This document shows, one piece after another, positions 19,113 through 33,640 of a stretch of DNA of 64,000 nucleotides. This stretch comes from Oreohelix idahoensis (Eukaryota; Mollusca; Gastropoda; Stylommatophora; Oreohelicidae). The notes under the pieces are model-generated. The model did not search any database, had not been told where the DNA came from, and worked only from the letters and a program-made list of their open reading frames with translations. Made by a program: the position numbers and the translations under genes. Location of the stretch: contig JAMPIV010014842.1 in assembly GCA_024509875.1 (NCBI GenBank), positions 5,001-69,000 on the forward strand, written 5' to 3'. Every line of letters starts with the position of its first letter. Within the stretch, counting starts at the first letter, position 1.

Positions 19113-21036
19113 TGTCGCAGCATAAATAAATAGAACTACGCTGCTAGCTCGTGCATCTTTTTATTTACATCCTGCATGAGACAGCAAACAGAGCACCATT
19201 GAGCTACTTAATAAATGAACGTAATGCACCAATTTTCATGTGAAAAGGAACAGCGAACATGTCGACATGCACACAGAAACACATACGATTTCAAGAACTC
19301 GCTACATGTGTACAGGACCATTGTAAGCAAATCTGGGTGTAGTAACCTTTGGTGATGAAGTACCCCATCTGTTCTTGTTCTGTCAGTCAACTTACATGAA
19401 TTTATTGAAACATGGCAGAGTAAGTTCAGGCTTGCGTAGGGCCTCGCTCAACCTAAAACCGCCAATGCTGAAGACCATGCTGTGATTATGATGATCTGAC
19501 ATTCTTAGGGGGCACATCTATCGTTTGCTTGTGTTCTCGACATGGACACTCCTCTCTGTCCGATTTTTTAATGAGTTCAATGGATGTTATATGAGTCTGC
19601 AATGGACGGTTCTCAGTTTGAAAATGATCACTTGATCTCTTCCTGGTAAGGAGTATTAATCTTCTGTTACATCAGACTGGGAGAAAGCCAGTGGCCCTTT
19701 TGGAAGCCCTGAAGCTTGAATTCTTGGAGGGGCCCCTTTTATTTAAAAAAAATGTTGGGGGGTGGGAAAGAAACGTATTATATACAAAACTGGAACAAAA
19801 AGACAAACGATATAATCTGTTTATTAGGCCTATTCTAGTATATGACTTGGGGGACCTGAAGCTCAAGCTTCATAGTAGATCCGCCTGTGGAGAAAACAAA
19901 GAAGTAAACAATACAGGCGACAAGCAAACATAATAAGTAGGAGATCACAAAAATACGTTTCTGTACCGTTCATTGAGTCCTTTATTCTCCTTGTACCCTT
20001 GTTAGGGTTTGTGGGACCAACACTCCAGTTGGCTGACTCATAGGTGGCCTGCTGCAACGCACTTCTTGTGCTGCTCATGGAGTTGTTTCTGAAGCAATTA
20101 GTTGTACATGATGAGGTTGTCAGGCACCGGAGTTTAGTCGCCAGTCACTACTTGCCTAAGGGTGAAATGTTCATAATCTTTCTTAATATTCTCACAGACC
20201 GGCCGGAGACCACACATGGTGTACAGTACTATACGTTTTCGCTTTAAAAAAAAAAATGACATTAATCATTGTTAATCAAACCTCTGAAGTTCCCGGCCGT
20301 CTGTAAAGAGAAAGAAAGTAGGATGTGACTTTTCAGTCAACCTGTTTATTTCACAAAAACTTGGACAACAACGGACATATCAACAAAAGAAAGTTATTCA
20401 GTTCAGCCATCCAATACAGAAGGTCCTCTGGTAAGGAGGCCCATGATGCAACTCAGAGAAAGCGGAAAGGAGTTTTGAGTTGGTGCACGAAGGTTATGCT
20501 GACAGATGATGATGAAGTGTGATTATCGCGGTTTTTGTTTCTGGTGCGTGTCCTTGGACTGGTGTATACAGGAAACAATTATCATCACAAACCTTTGGCT
20601 TTATTCTTGGCAAAGGCACCTGTGCTGTTTTGCTTTGCGCTTATGCCTGAGGTTTTTGCAGACGCAGTACATGTTAAGTACAGTACCCTTGTTAGGACAT
20701 GAGACTTTGTAGACGACAGTTGGTCTGGTTATAAACTACTGTTAATGGTAAAATGGCAGGTGACTATATCTGACAGCCAGCCCAGTTGTTTACTACTATT
20801 AATGATATTTTGTCATGTTAAGAGTTTGGTGGTATTCCTTTTGGCATTCAGAGTAAGAAGGAACATCTACTCAGTCCGCCCCCAATTGTAATCGTGTATC
20901 TATTATTCAATTTGTAAAGGGGATCATGCATATGAATAGCATTTCCTTGGAGTAAATATCCTCATCACACTCACAATTTCTGGAACGTATTAATTTTGTC
21001 TCTAGCTCTGGGTTGTCGGTTCTAGCCCAACCCCCA
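19113..21036. other. No gene recognised
   Basis: Ordinary intronic sequence. Short frames here have no motif I recognise. Confidence 0.45.
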
Positions 21037-21135
21037 GACCTGGAGGGTCAGTTGTGCCCTCTTGTCTGGCCTTCCCCCCTATGACCTGGAGGGTCAGTTG
21101 TGCCCTCTTGTCTGGCCTTTACCCTATGACCTGTT
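21037..21135. repeat. 46-bp tandem duplication
   Basis: GACCTGGAGGGTCAGTTGTG, followed by CCCTCTTGTCTGGCC, occurs at 21037 and 21083. A third partial GACCTG start lies at 21128. Confidence 0.85.
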
Positions 21136-21619
21136 CAGTTTGTTGAGCTTGCCAGAAGCATAAGGCTACCGTTTACCTAGCTCGTCGTACCACAAGCCTT
21201 TATAACATGGTCTACGTTTCACGTCTCCAGCAAGACCCAGCAGCAGTGTAAAGTAGGTATTGAAATCTTAAATGTAAATAAGCTTTGATTGCTGCGTCAG
21301 AAATGTGCGCGGTTAGGATCTGTTAATAGATGAGTTTTAATTAAGTTTTTATGAAGACCCGCCAAACTGAATGCCAGTTGGATTGGATGCGACTAAACTT
21401 TGCCTTTCACGTTATTCCTTGGAACGCCCAAGTTGGTTTCTGAAAATAACAGGGGTCATCTTGTCCAATTCATCATCATCATCATCATTTTCCATTTGAC
21501 GCCTTATAGAGCCACCACTGTAGCGGGTCCCTTTGCAGGAAGCTACAGTCACGTGTTTTTGAAGCTGTGGTTTATGTGGCCGTTTGTTTGACATAATGAA
21601 GTTTCCAGCCGTATGCACA
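21136..21619. other. No gene recognised
   Basis: Ordinary sequence with a short CAT repeat near 21472. Confidence 0.45.
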
Positions 21620-21715
21620 ACCTCTCATTAGTCGCCATGTACGACATGCATGAGGGAGTAGTAGTCTTGTTGTTTGTTTACTTATCAGAGTCCCGGGAGC
21701 TACACGGGACCGCGC
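21620..21715 (+). repeat. SINE-like conserved domain
   Basis: TTAGTCGCCATGTACGACAT followed by AGTAGTAGTCTTGTTG and CCCGGGAGCTACACGGG. It is parallel to 2410-2500. Confidence 0.5.
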
Positions 21716-21764
21716 TTCAAATTAAGAGGTTTACAAATCAGGGGCAGGGGTGGGTGTTTGCGAT

Positions 21765-21870
21765 TTCATTAATTCGAACTTCGAATTAAAAATTATTGTT
21801 AGTATACACAAATAGAGCTAATGCAGGCGCGTATTTGAAGGTTCGAATTAGGTCCTGTTTCGAATTATTG
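21765..21870. repeat. TTCGAATTA palindromic cluster
   Basis: Several TTCGAA/AATTCGAA motifs lie in both orientations, as at the ends of pogo/Tigger-derived MITEs. No complete element is visible. The G-poor tract begins about 85 bases downstream. Confidence 0.35.
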
Positions 21871-21954
21871 CGCTTGTGCATTTCACTACTGTATATGTGT
21901 TCATTATCTTAGATGCGTGAATGTGAGATGATGAGGAATCAGATGCACGGAGAT

Positions 21955-24900
21955 TCTAGTTTTTTTTAAATTAATATTGTCTCTGTTTTTAAAAGCTAAA
22001 ACCACCATTTTTATCCATCCACACATCCATTCAACCCCTCTTTGTCCTCCACCCCCAAAGCTCCAATAATAACCCTGCCCCCTCCTCACTCTTAAAGAAT
22101 ACACAACACCCGCCCCAAAAATACTTCCCACCCATAACCAACCCAAATCAAGTTTTTTTTAACAACTACACAAAAACTATGACTCATTATCCTTCATCTT
22201 ACCACTTTTCATAATAACCAAAACAACACTATAAATAACCCTAATCCATAAAAACTCATACACTAAATCAATACCTCCATCACTAAACATCCCCCTAACA
22301 AATCACCAAACTTCTAATCTTTTTCAAAATCTTTATCCTATTCCCCCATCAAACCCTACACTTCCTTCACCACATACTATTTAAACCACAACAAATTCAC
22401 CTGTCTCCCAAATATTACTCCCAACCCCATAAATAACCTATAAGCATAACACTTCATATTCTCTACCACTCCTCATCTTACCCACTCTACTCCTTAAGCA
22501 AAATATATAACCACCATATATAATATCAAACCACAAACACCTCTCTCCTTACAATCTAACCTAACCCTCCAGAATACCCATTAATTCCCCCCTCCCCCAA
22601 ACATTTTCCACCTTAACATTCCACTTAAACCGTAATCACCTATTAACCTCCTTCTAACTAATACCCACCCCACCAATCCAAAATTACCCTACACTCTAAA
22701 ACACCTCTAAACATCCACTTACCAATTCCTAACTTACCACAATTCCACACCTCACAAACCTTACCAACCCCCCCAAATTCATACCAAAATCACCTTCCCC
22801 ACTACATAACCCCCTTTCCCAAATTCCCATAATCCCCCCTTCATCATCCCTAATCCCATACATCAAACATACACATTAACATTATAACACAAACCCATTT
22901 AAATATCCTTTCTCTACCCCCAACCCCATCCACCTAAAACACTTAAAATCCCCCTATATTTTTATCCAAACCCTAATAAATCCCCTATCATCCACAATTA
23001 CCCAACCTCTAACATCATTACTATCACAACCCCTAACAAAATATAACCCCCCCATACTACAAAACACTCACTCTAATAAAAATTAAAATCTATACCTTAC
23101 CACTAATTCTCAAAAAACCCCCCAAATTACCCTAACTATCCAATCCAACAACAATCAAACATAACCCTCCTCCAACTCCCCTCCTAACCCCCAATTCTCA
23201 CAATTCCACAATACACAAAAAACCCTATCTTTAACACATGGCTAAGAATACAACAATTCCTCCACTCCTTAACTAAATACTCCCTACCCTTAGATATCCC
23301 ACCCCTCTATTTAAACCACCTTATAATTATTACAACATCCCTCACCAACATCACCCACTTCAAACCAAACCAGCATATCTACACCCCCCACCACCACCCA
23401 CACCCCCCTACCTAATCAAGACAATAAATACCACTTTAAAATTCCATCAACATCCCATAACCCAATAATTATCCCTATCTAACCATAACAATACCATATA
23501 AATATTATAAACCATCCACCCAAACACATAATACCCAACACAATAAAACCCATCATTATAAATACAAAATAACATAAATAACAAATACAACTACTAATTA
23601 TCCCCACTAAACAACAATACACATAATCAACAATCCCCCAACCCTTAACATACATTCTTATATCAACAACCTCCAATCTGAAATCACTAAAAACTCCTTG
23701 CACAAACAATATTTACCATCTCACAACACCTTCCACAACTCCCCAAAACAAATCATTATTCCTATATTACCCAATAAACCAAAACCCCATCCCCCCCCCT
23801 TCAAAAAAATGTACCTATCCCATAAATCATCTAAACCAACTTCATTAACAAAACTAACAAATAACCCAGCATCTCAATCACACCCATCACCAAAAATCAA
23901 AACAAAACCCATCCAAAATTAACTACCCCTCCAACCCAAATTCCCTTTCCCCCCACCCCAACAACCCCTATCTATCACACGTTATATTTCACATCCTCCT
24001 CCCATCCCCAATTCAACACCTCCATTCTCACCCACAATACTAAAACTTCAAGGCCCTTTCAATTAAATCGGGATCCTCCCTTCCAAAATAATCCAAATAA
24101 CTCAATACTATTCCGGGGGGAAAAAAATAATCATTCTACTCTAAAAAACATTAAACATCATAACTAATAACATACATTCCCAACAAAATTCCCATTCAAA
24201 TTCAAACATACAACAACACAATCATCCCAAACAAACTTTAACATATACCAAAAACGTCTAAAGGCGCCTTAAAAAACAATACCCAAATCCCCAAATATCA
24301 TCACAACAAATACCAACCATCCCTTAAAATTAAACCCAGCATAAAACCTCTTAAATACTACTCAAATAAAACATACTAACCCTTATCCAAAATTAACCAA
24401 TAACCACTAAGTAAATACCTTAAACTATCTTTCTATTGGCCCTCCATCAAACTCCTTAAAATCCCCAAATAAAAATTTCCCTATAACTCATAATATAAAT
24501 ACACAAAAATCTTCCAAAAGAACTTTCAATCCACATCAAAACCAACACAAATTAGGTTATTACTAATCCCCCCCCAACACCCCAACCCTCATAACTTTCA
24601 TAGCCCAAGATATCTAATTTACATAAAATATACCTACTTCCACTAATATCCAATTCTAAAAGTAACCCATAAATCTAATATAATACAAAATAAAAAGAAT
24701 TTTAACCATGGGTGTATAAAACCCTCCCCCCAAATCATTACAAAATTCCCCTAATAATCAGCCAAATCTAAACATAATCTCATATCGGTACATTGTCACT
24801 AAAATTCCCCCACAACCAACACCTAACACCAAAAACATACTCACCATAAATCCCATCATCCTTTTGGAAAAAAAAAAAATTAATACAAACCCCAATCCTA

Positions 24901-27900
24901 TGGTTTTATACTCCATAAAAAACCAACCTCTCAAAACCCCCTCCAACACATCCAAAACATAACCTCTTATTTTTACCTATATACAAAACCATCCCACCCA
25001 TATATCCCCCAATCAAAATCCCCAACTAACAAATAGTAATCCTTTTATATCCAATACAATTCACTCATAACTAATATCTAAATAACACAACAACATTACT
25101 CCAAACTAACAAACTCATAACACAGGTTTTACTGCAAATCTCCACCCCTTACCATCCATAACACCCAATATCAACTTACACCCTCCCATTTTCCTAACGC
25201 GTAACCTCAACCCCAAACTCCCCCCCAATTTCTCAAACATTACTTTTGAATTTACTAACAAACTATAAATATCCCCCCGCCCCCCCACATCCCAATTTAC
25301 TTCTAACCAAAATACCCCCAATACAAAACCCAATCCTTCCAAAACCAATTATCAAAATCACCCAATACCCCCACCCACACACCATTAATACAAAATCCAT
25401 CCCTCCCTAAACCCCTACCCCCCCATTAAACCAACATTACCAATAAATCACCTCCACTAAACCCCTCCTCAACCCCCCAATCTACAAACTCCCACATCCT
25501 CCTTTTTCAAACAAAAATTCAAACCACCTTACCCACCCAAGGGTTCCCAAAATCCCAATCATAAATACAAATCCATCAAATTACAAATAAACCCCCATCA
25601 CCCCTCCCTCAAAACACCCAACAAATTCCACTAACCAAACCCAAACATAACCAACATAAACCAACATCCTCAACAAATACATCAAAATATATATTAAACC
25701 CCAAAACCCCATACTCCAAACGAAATAAAAAATCCTCCCCCCCTAACTTTCCCCCAAAATATCCAATCCAATATAACTACCCCCCCTTATCAATACAAAA
25801 ACCAACCTTACCTTACCTCAATCCTTCACTCAATTACTCCATAAACTTCCAAATTATAATCCCAAAACCCCACTTAATTCCCCATAACCCCAATCACCAT
25901 AAACACCCAAATATCCCATCACACCAAAACCAAATACCCAATATCATAACACCCTAAAATACTAAACACCCTATTCAAACAAATTCAAATCCTAACAATT
26001 CAAATCCAAACACAAAATAAAATCCCAAATTCAAAAAACTCCCCCATTCAACCCAAACCACATACCCAAACACCCTAAATACAAAATTTTTCAACATCCA
26101 TCCCCTCATATTTTCATTTCAACCCAAAAAACTCCCATACAAAAAAACATTAAACCCCCCACCAATTCCCCAACCACTCATTCCCATAAACATATCCACA
26201 CTTAAAAACCACCAAAAAATTTCAACCAAATCACATACCCAATACAATTCTATCAACATCCCCCATCTACCACCCTCCCCTTCTTTATCCCCCAATAAAC
26301 CACTCCCCTTTTTTTAATAATCCCCCAAAAAAACAACTAATAAAACCACTTTTATACAATAAAACTAAAACCACCCAACCCCCCAAAAAAAAAAATTCAA
26401 ATCTTCCTTACAAAACCCCTACATCACCTCATACCAACAAACAAAAATCAACAATCATCTCCCCAAATAAAAAAAACTAAAAACAACCACATAACCATTC
26501 CCAATAAAAAAACCCCAACTTAAATATCTCCAAAACCCAAATTACCAAAATCACCTACATCACCATAAAACCCATCACAAAACTCACCCCCCTATCAAAA
26601 TCCCAAAAATAAATACCAAAGCCAATCCCATACCACACTAATTAAACAAAAAATATAAAATATAAACCAAACTCCCCCCATTCCTAAACCCCCCTACACA
26701 AACACAAACCAATACAAATCAACATCACTATCCACAATTTACAAAATCCCAACAACCACTCCCCATAAAATTCCAAATCGGCCCCCTATCAAACCAAACC
26801 CATCTCAAATAAACATAAAACCACAACCACCCCCAATCAATTCTTACACCCCCCTTTCCCACCTAAAAATTTCTTCAAAAACCCTCACTAACCCCCAAAA
26901 CTATTAACTCCTACACATCAATTCTCCCAATAACAACCACCAAATTCCCCCCCCAATAAAAATCACACAACTAACTATATTCCCAATTCTCAATCAACAA
27001 TCCAAAACCACCCCTTCACCAATACTCTCACCCCAAATTCCTCCACCATAACACAAAATTCTATCCCCAAAATAACACCCCTAACACTTATCAAAAAACT
27101 CAAAACCCATATCATAATTCACAATCCCTCAATCCTCCAATAAAATCCCTTCAACCCCCTTCCCATAATATATAAATTTAACCCAACACTACTCTCCATT
27201 TTCCCACTTTTAACCATACATACAAAACTATAACAATCATACAATTATTCCCAACTATCAATCAACCACATTTTAACAAACTAACAATACCAACATTACC
27301 CCTTCAATTTAACCAAAATAACGTACTCCCCATTTCCCAAACCCACAACCTTATAAAAAAAACTCACATCCAACCCAAATAACCCCTATCAAACCCCCTC
27401 CATCACAACTTTCACCCAATCATCCCATCCAATACCCACCTACAAAACTCATACAAACCCATCATCCAAAAAACATACAATCTACAATCCACACCCAAAC
27501 CCCCCACAAAACCCCACACAAACCAATCTTCATAATTCAAATACAAAAACATTCCAAATACCATCTCCCCCCAAACACTAACAAACTCCCACCAATACAC
27601 ATTAAAAACCACTCCAAACAACAAACATCCAACAACTTACAAAAAGACAATAACATCCACATTTACCAACTCCCACAAACCATCATTTCATCTCACATCC
27701 ACATCTCAAACCAAAAAATTTTTCAATTCCCACTAAACCCCTTATCAACTTTTATCACACACCCTACACACGTTTTACATAAACAACCAAACCATAAACC
27801 CTCCTTCCCCATCTTTCCAAAACTTTACCCCCAACCTCCACCCACCTACACTTAATACACATTCCCTTATTCCCCATTTACCAATCACCTACCCCTAATA

Positions 27901-30720
27901 CAACCTAATTAAAAAACATTCATTTATTTCCCTACTACTACCCCACCTAAAACCCCTCCCCCTTAAAATCCCACCCTACCCCCCACCCAAATTCAACCCA
28001 AAACATTTATATATATCATACCACCCCCCTCAACTACCTAAACTAAAAATAACCTTTCCAAATAACCAAAACCCCAATAAATTCCCTCCACTCAACCTTT
28101 ATATCACCAACCCTCATCACCCCCTACATACCCCCCCCCCAAAAAAAAAAAAAAAAAACTTTAAACAAACATCCACCCATAAATTGTGCCATCCATCCAA
28201 TTACAATACATCAAACCTAGAACATTTCCTTACACATAAAAATTTTACCATCCCAAAAAAATCCATACAAAAACATCTTTATATAACCATTTTCCCCACC
28301 TAAAACACTAATTAACTCCCATAACTTCTTCCACTAAAAAACCCACTAATTACAGACAAAATTCACCCCTACACCCTATTAACAAACTACATAACAATAA
28401 CTTTCACCTCACTGAAAATCATAATATCCCAAACAAAAACACATCAAATTTCAAATCCCCCAAATTACCAAACCTTTATTTTTTTACCAGCCATACTTAC
28501 AAAAAACCCAAACATTTCATACAAAACAACTATATACCTTCCAAAAACAACACATAATCTAAAAAAACCTTAAAATTTCCTCCTCATCCTAAACAACTTT
28601 CCACCAGTTAAACTTTCACACATCTTAAAACATCAAATATCCTCGGTGTCTTACTTAATATCTAAAAATTTCAATCCCCACCCTCCTTCCACCATTCCAA
28701 AACTTTCAAAAACCCAATCAACCAAAAATTCCAAACCATCTCTTCCTCAATATATAACTCAACCCAGTCTGTCACCCAACTTTACCACAACCTATCAATC
28801 TTCCACATTACCTCTCTTTCTCACACTCCTAATCGTAAAATACATTACTAAATTCCTACAAAACAAATAAAATACCTCCCATCCTCATTCCAATCCAAAA
28901 ACAACTGGATACTACCTCATCACCCTAATAACAAATGACATAAACCTTCCCAATACCAATACCACTATCAAAAAAATATACTTCATTCAAACAACTATAA
29001 ACCCCCTTCTCCAAAACACATATCACCATAATCCTCTTCATCCAATATAAACTACACATCCAATTTAACACAGTAACCTAGTCACCCACATGCATTCATG
29101 TCACCCTTTATCACCTAAATTACAATCCTATCACATCCCCTTACCACAATCATTCCAAACAAACATCTAAACTTCCACCGCTCCCCACTAACATCAACCC
29201 CACCATTCCCTCCCAACCAATAAAATCCATTCCTCCTATAACCTTAATTCATCAAACCTTACTTTCCATCTATATTCGAAATCATATCCCAACCTTTCAA
29301 CTCCATTCCACACTGTTAACCCCCAAAAATACATCCTTTAAAAAAACAACTAATTCACCACCAACCAAAACAACATCCTCAAAACACCTACACAATCATA
29401 AACAAACATCCTTCTATTTCACACATTAAAATCACTATAAACTCCCCCAAAAAATCATTCTTGTAGTTACTTAAATTAAACCTTTTTACCTCTCCATATG
29501 TCAATAAATCCTCCTGCATCCTAAATATAAGGAATCAACATGCCCCCAAAAGACCTATCACATTCACGCCTAAACTACCACATACTTCCCAGAACACTAC
29601 CTAATCATCCAGACACCATAAATCCATTTAAAAAAACACCATAAATCCACTTCTTATACAAGGACCAAACCCCTCAGTTAATATTCCTACAAATCTCCCC
29701 GTGGACTATACCCCCAACCTACATTAAAAACTTAACCTAACAAAATCCTATACACAAATAACCCCCAACGCCATAACACTTACAACACCCCTAAAAACAC
29801 CTAACTATCATTAAAAACACTATTTATACATTCTAATTAACTACTCATCATACCCAACCAAACTTAACCAATTCTCCCAACCATCCCACACTAAAACCAC
29901 CAACCAATAATCCCAACCAAATTAATCATAATATCCACCAAAATTCCTTCCCACCCAAATCTTCCATATTTCCCACATACCATACCACCCATCCACCCCA
30001 TATCAACCATCTAAAACCTTAAACAACCACACCATTACACCAACTCCCCTAAAAAAAACTAATTTCCCTAACACCCATCCCCACAACAATCCTCACAACC
30101 TTCCCCAAACCTATACTAATTTCAACACAATTACACCTACAAAAATACCATCTCCATACTCCACTTAAAAACACCAACCCTCCCCTAAAATCAATAACCC
30201 CCTTAACTTTCCAATATTAAAAACAAATCCCACCAAAAACAATACTATTAACCTATACACCTTAACACATACACCCAAAAATACACACTTCTATACCCCC
30301 ACTACAAACTCCATTAACCCCTTAAAACCTACAACTCAACAACCACAACAACCATTATAACAAAACAAAAAACCCCTAATCTCAAACCAATACCAAAAAA
30401 ATCAACACCTTACCAACCAACCCAATGAACCCAAACCAAATTCACACTTATCCCCACCACATGTACTCAAAATACCACACCCCCTACACCAAACCTACCC
30501 CCCAGGTATAAAAACCTGTACTACCCCCAAAATTTATAACAATACAACAATTAACCCCCAAAAACCAATCCAAACACCCTACAACACACATATCAATACC
30601 CATAACATCCCCATAATTCCACATCATATCACAACAAAACAAAAAACACTCTAACCCCCCATCTACATGTATAATTATCCAACTATAATATAACTTGTCA
30701 AAACCTCAAACATCCCAATA
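21955..30720 (+). other. Nearly G-free, A/C-rich tract
   Basis: For about 8.8 kb the + strand has almost no G. Positions 25723-26620 (898 bases) and 26782-27322 (541 bases) contain none. A hand-counted line at 26041-26100 gives A25 C24 T11 G0; at 22021-22080 A16 C28 T13 G3. No tandem unit or known repeat is apparent. With almost no GT or AG, the + strand can hardly contain splice sites, and no frame shows a domain. The tract lies in the intron between exons 16246-16316 and 47514-47607. It is either an extreme strand asymmetry or a sequencing/assembly artefact. Confidence 0.9.
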
Positions 30721-32760
30721 TATTTTTTAGTCCCCCCCTGAGATACACCCCACTTAAGACTCCCCCGATCTAATCATTTTCATCCCAACTTACCTGTTCC
30801 ATCCCGTCAACCACGCTAAACATGCTCATATACTTATCCTCCATCCTCTTATCATAACTGTGCAGAATCACACTATACTCAATCTTATTTAGACACAAAA
30901 CCACCTCCAACTAAACCCACAAATCATCCTCTGTCCCCACATGCAAGAGCATACCCTCTAATCCTAGAAATCAATTATCAATTCTTATCTAGCAGATCCC
31001 CTACAACATTAAATAATCTAAAACAAAAAGTACACTATCGGGTGCTAAAAATGCCCCAACACGCTAACCACCTTTAGATAACATTATATAACTCATATTA
31101 TTTTCCTATAGTTTACTTCTACCAGCTTGTTCAACGTTCCTGTAAAACTCAATCAATTGGATTTAATATAGGTAGGTTTTCTACGTCACTCTCTCTTACC
31201 ATACCTATTCGAGTAACACTCATGTAAATCTTTAACGCCATAGTCTAAGTGCTACCAACCACGCCCCTATTTGGATTTCCCCCCCCCTGCTAATCCACCC
31301 TCCTCCACCTGCCTAATAAGAACTTATTAACCCCCAACAAATGACTTCATAAACATTAAACGCTAAAATAAATTCATATGCCCCATAAAAAATCCTCACC
31401 CCGTCAACTATATCCTAATATCATCTCAACCGATCCACAGATTTGTTTTGTCAATCATTCAAACACCAATATGTCTAAGGATTAGTGCTAATATTCTGAA
31501 CTCGGGATTAGTATGGCGCTCTGCTCACTTCCACAAACCTACACCTACAAACGAAATTCTACCAAAAATTTTTTATTGCCGGGCATCATGTTTAGCCTCG
31601 TGTTACTCTCTCAATAATAATCATTATTAGGGTTTAACATTTAAATTACACCACTACGAATCCTTTACGGGTATAAAAGTCGAGATCCTTTAAAATTACG
31701 GTTAATTCCAACATGGATCATTCCTCCATCCTTCACCTCCTGGCGAGTATAATACTCCCTACCATTCGCGCATCCAGTACCTTTCCGTTACCTATTTTTA
31801 TCATATGAAACCAACATCCTGATGAACCCCCAGATGTATACATATACTCGCCTTTCATCTCACTTTCCGACGGACCCCCATATCCATATATTCCCTAAAT
31901 TGTTATGTGTACTCCTATCATGCAGTACCCCGTTGACGATGGGGTATCAGGGGGTGTTACACACCTATTGTTCTACATAAAACCTGCGCCCCCAATAAAT
32001 AAAACTATATTACATACCCCAATGGCCAAATTTTTATGAATACCCTACAAATTCTAAAACTTAACACAAAAAAAACAAATATTTAATAACAAACACTAAC
32101 CCAAAACAAAAAGTCCATGTCATGCAAGTGCACACCAACTTATCTTATTCAAATGCAGTACACAACACCAAAAAAAAATGCAATAACACCACACCAAACC
32201 ACCGATAACATCCAATTCTCCATTATCGGTAGAATAAACCTAACTGATTACTGTCAAAACCACATAAATCTAAAACAAACGCTAGCCTGATCATGAACTG
32301 TCTAATACACCAAATTAGACCCTGCGTGGCAACTTGTACCACCCATACTTATATACTTTATTATCGAGACCTCTCAAATATTTCTTATAGCGTCTCACTT
32401 ACTATACCAGCTCCATCACACACAGTTGCTCGAGTTAATAACCCACATTTACTATGCTCAGCATTAAACATAAATCTAAATGGATCATGTTACTAATACT
32501 TATCTTATCTACGTTTGCAATTAAAGTTGATCCATATTAGGGGTAAAAAGGAAATGGTAATTACACCGGTAATGACAAAACAAACTTACAAACCAAAATA
32601 AAAAAACTTTTTTTTCGAATTAAGACGAGTCCTGCCCATATTTGTACTGAGGGGGAGGGCTGAATTATTCTAGTATGGTGTTTGGGAGATTGGAATCTGT
32701 TTGACTGAATGATTGTCATTTTAGCGCAGTAAATCGCAGATAATCCCCCTCCCATAACAC
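30721..32760 (+). other. Right shoulder of the G-poor tract
   Basis: G gradually returns while A and C remain in excess. The block at 32520-32740 is balanced to G/T-leaning and 32741-32790 is C-rich again. I see no gene. The gradual edge contrasts with the sharp left edge near 21955. Confidence 0.75.
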
Positions 32761-33640
32761 CCCCTTCCACCCCAATGCGCTACCTCAAAATAACAATTAA
32801 AAACTCCGCGCACCCAGGAAACACCCGAGATGTCTGTATTTGAAAAAAAAAGGGAGCGGACAAGATGTGTTTAGAAAGGTCCATCGGAATGTCCAAGGAT
32901 GCCTTTTTGGCTGTGCCATTACATGACAAACCCATGTGCGTTCGTAATACCGCGCCTCTGCTCTAGTCGCCATGCGGGCGCAACCCCACTCCCATCGAAA
33001 CTGTATCAGTGGGAGGGAGGGACTGGGCGACTCGTGTGCACATTATGACGAACCGAGGTTGCAAAGAGCATAACGGGTTTCCCAACAGCTCCTACCCGCT
33101 CTCCTCTCTCTATCCCCCATACTATCAAGCGATCTACTGGTGTGTTGATTTGGCGTTTTTTTTTTTTTTCAGGGGGTAATATATGGTCGGTCTAGTTGGG
33201 GGATTTTTTTTTAATGTGGTTTGGTCAGTGCTACGGGTAACTCCCTTTTTTTCCAAGACCTCGGTCAAGCCATTCACTACGTACTTATGGGGTATTCTAT
33301 GCCCCGCAGGTCCTCGCTCCTAGACCTCACAGCCAGTCCCCATGCTCAGATAGTCGTGGGGGCTGGGGGGGTGGGGTGGGTTGAAAAAGAAACGTGGGAG
33401 GTTAAGTGTATGGGATAGTTGCACAGTTTGCTCCGCTTGTTGCTGATCAGTGTTAGGGTTACTGGTTGACTTTTGGCATTGTTCATTGTGGTGAGAATAT
33501 CTGTCTAATGGGGTGGGGTTTGGGAACCGGACACTTATGTGGTATCTCGAGTTACTGTGTCATGCTTGTCCCATGTTTTGGTTTAGGTGGTGGTATATGT
33601 TTTTGTGTCAGTTATTTCTGCTGTTGGCGTTCAGCTTGTT
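32761..33640 (+). other. Balanced then G/T-rich block
   Basis: After a mixed, GC-richer part to about 33150, the + strand becomes rich in G and T (33181-33240 has 20 G but 5 C). This is the opposite skew to the upstream tract. No coding motif seen. Confidence 0.65.

Noticed and set aside
21955..30720. Degenerate telomere (CCCTAA)n
   Set aside because: The composition is similar, but no run of consecutive CCCTAA units is present.
21955..32760. G-poor tract read as bisulfite-like or editing-enzyme G-to-A conversion
   Set aside because: C is raised and T lowered as well, and the remaining G are not confined to CpG, so a single C-to-T deamination process does not fit.
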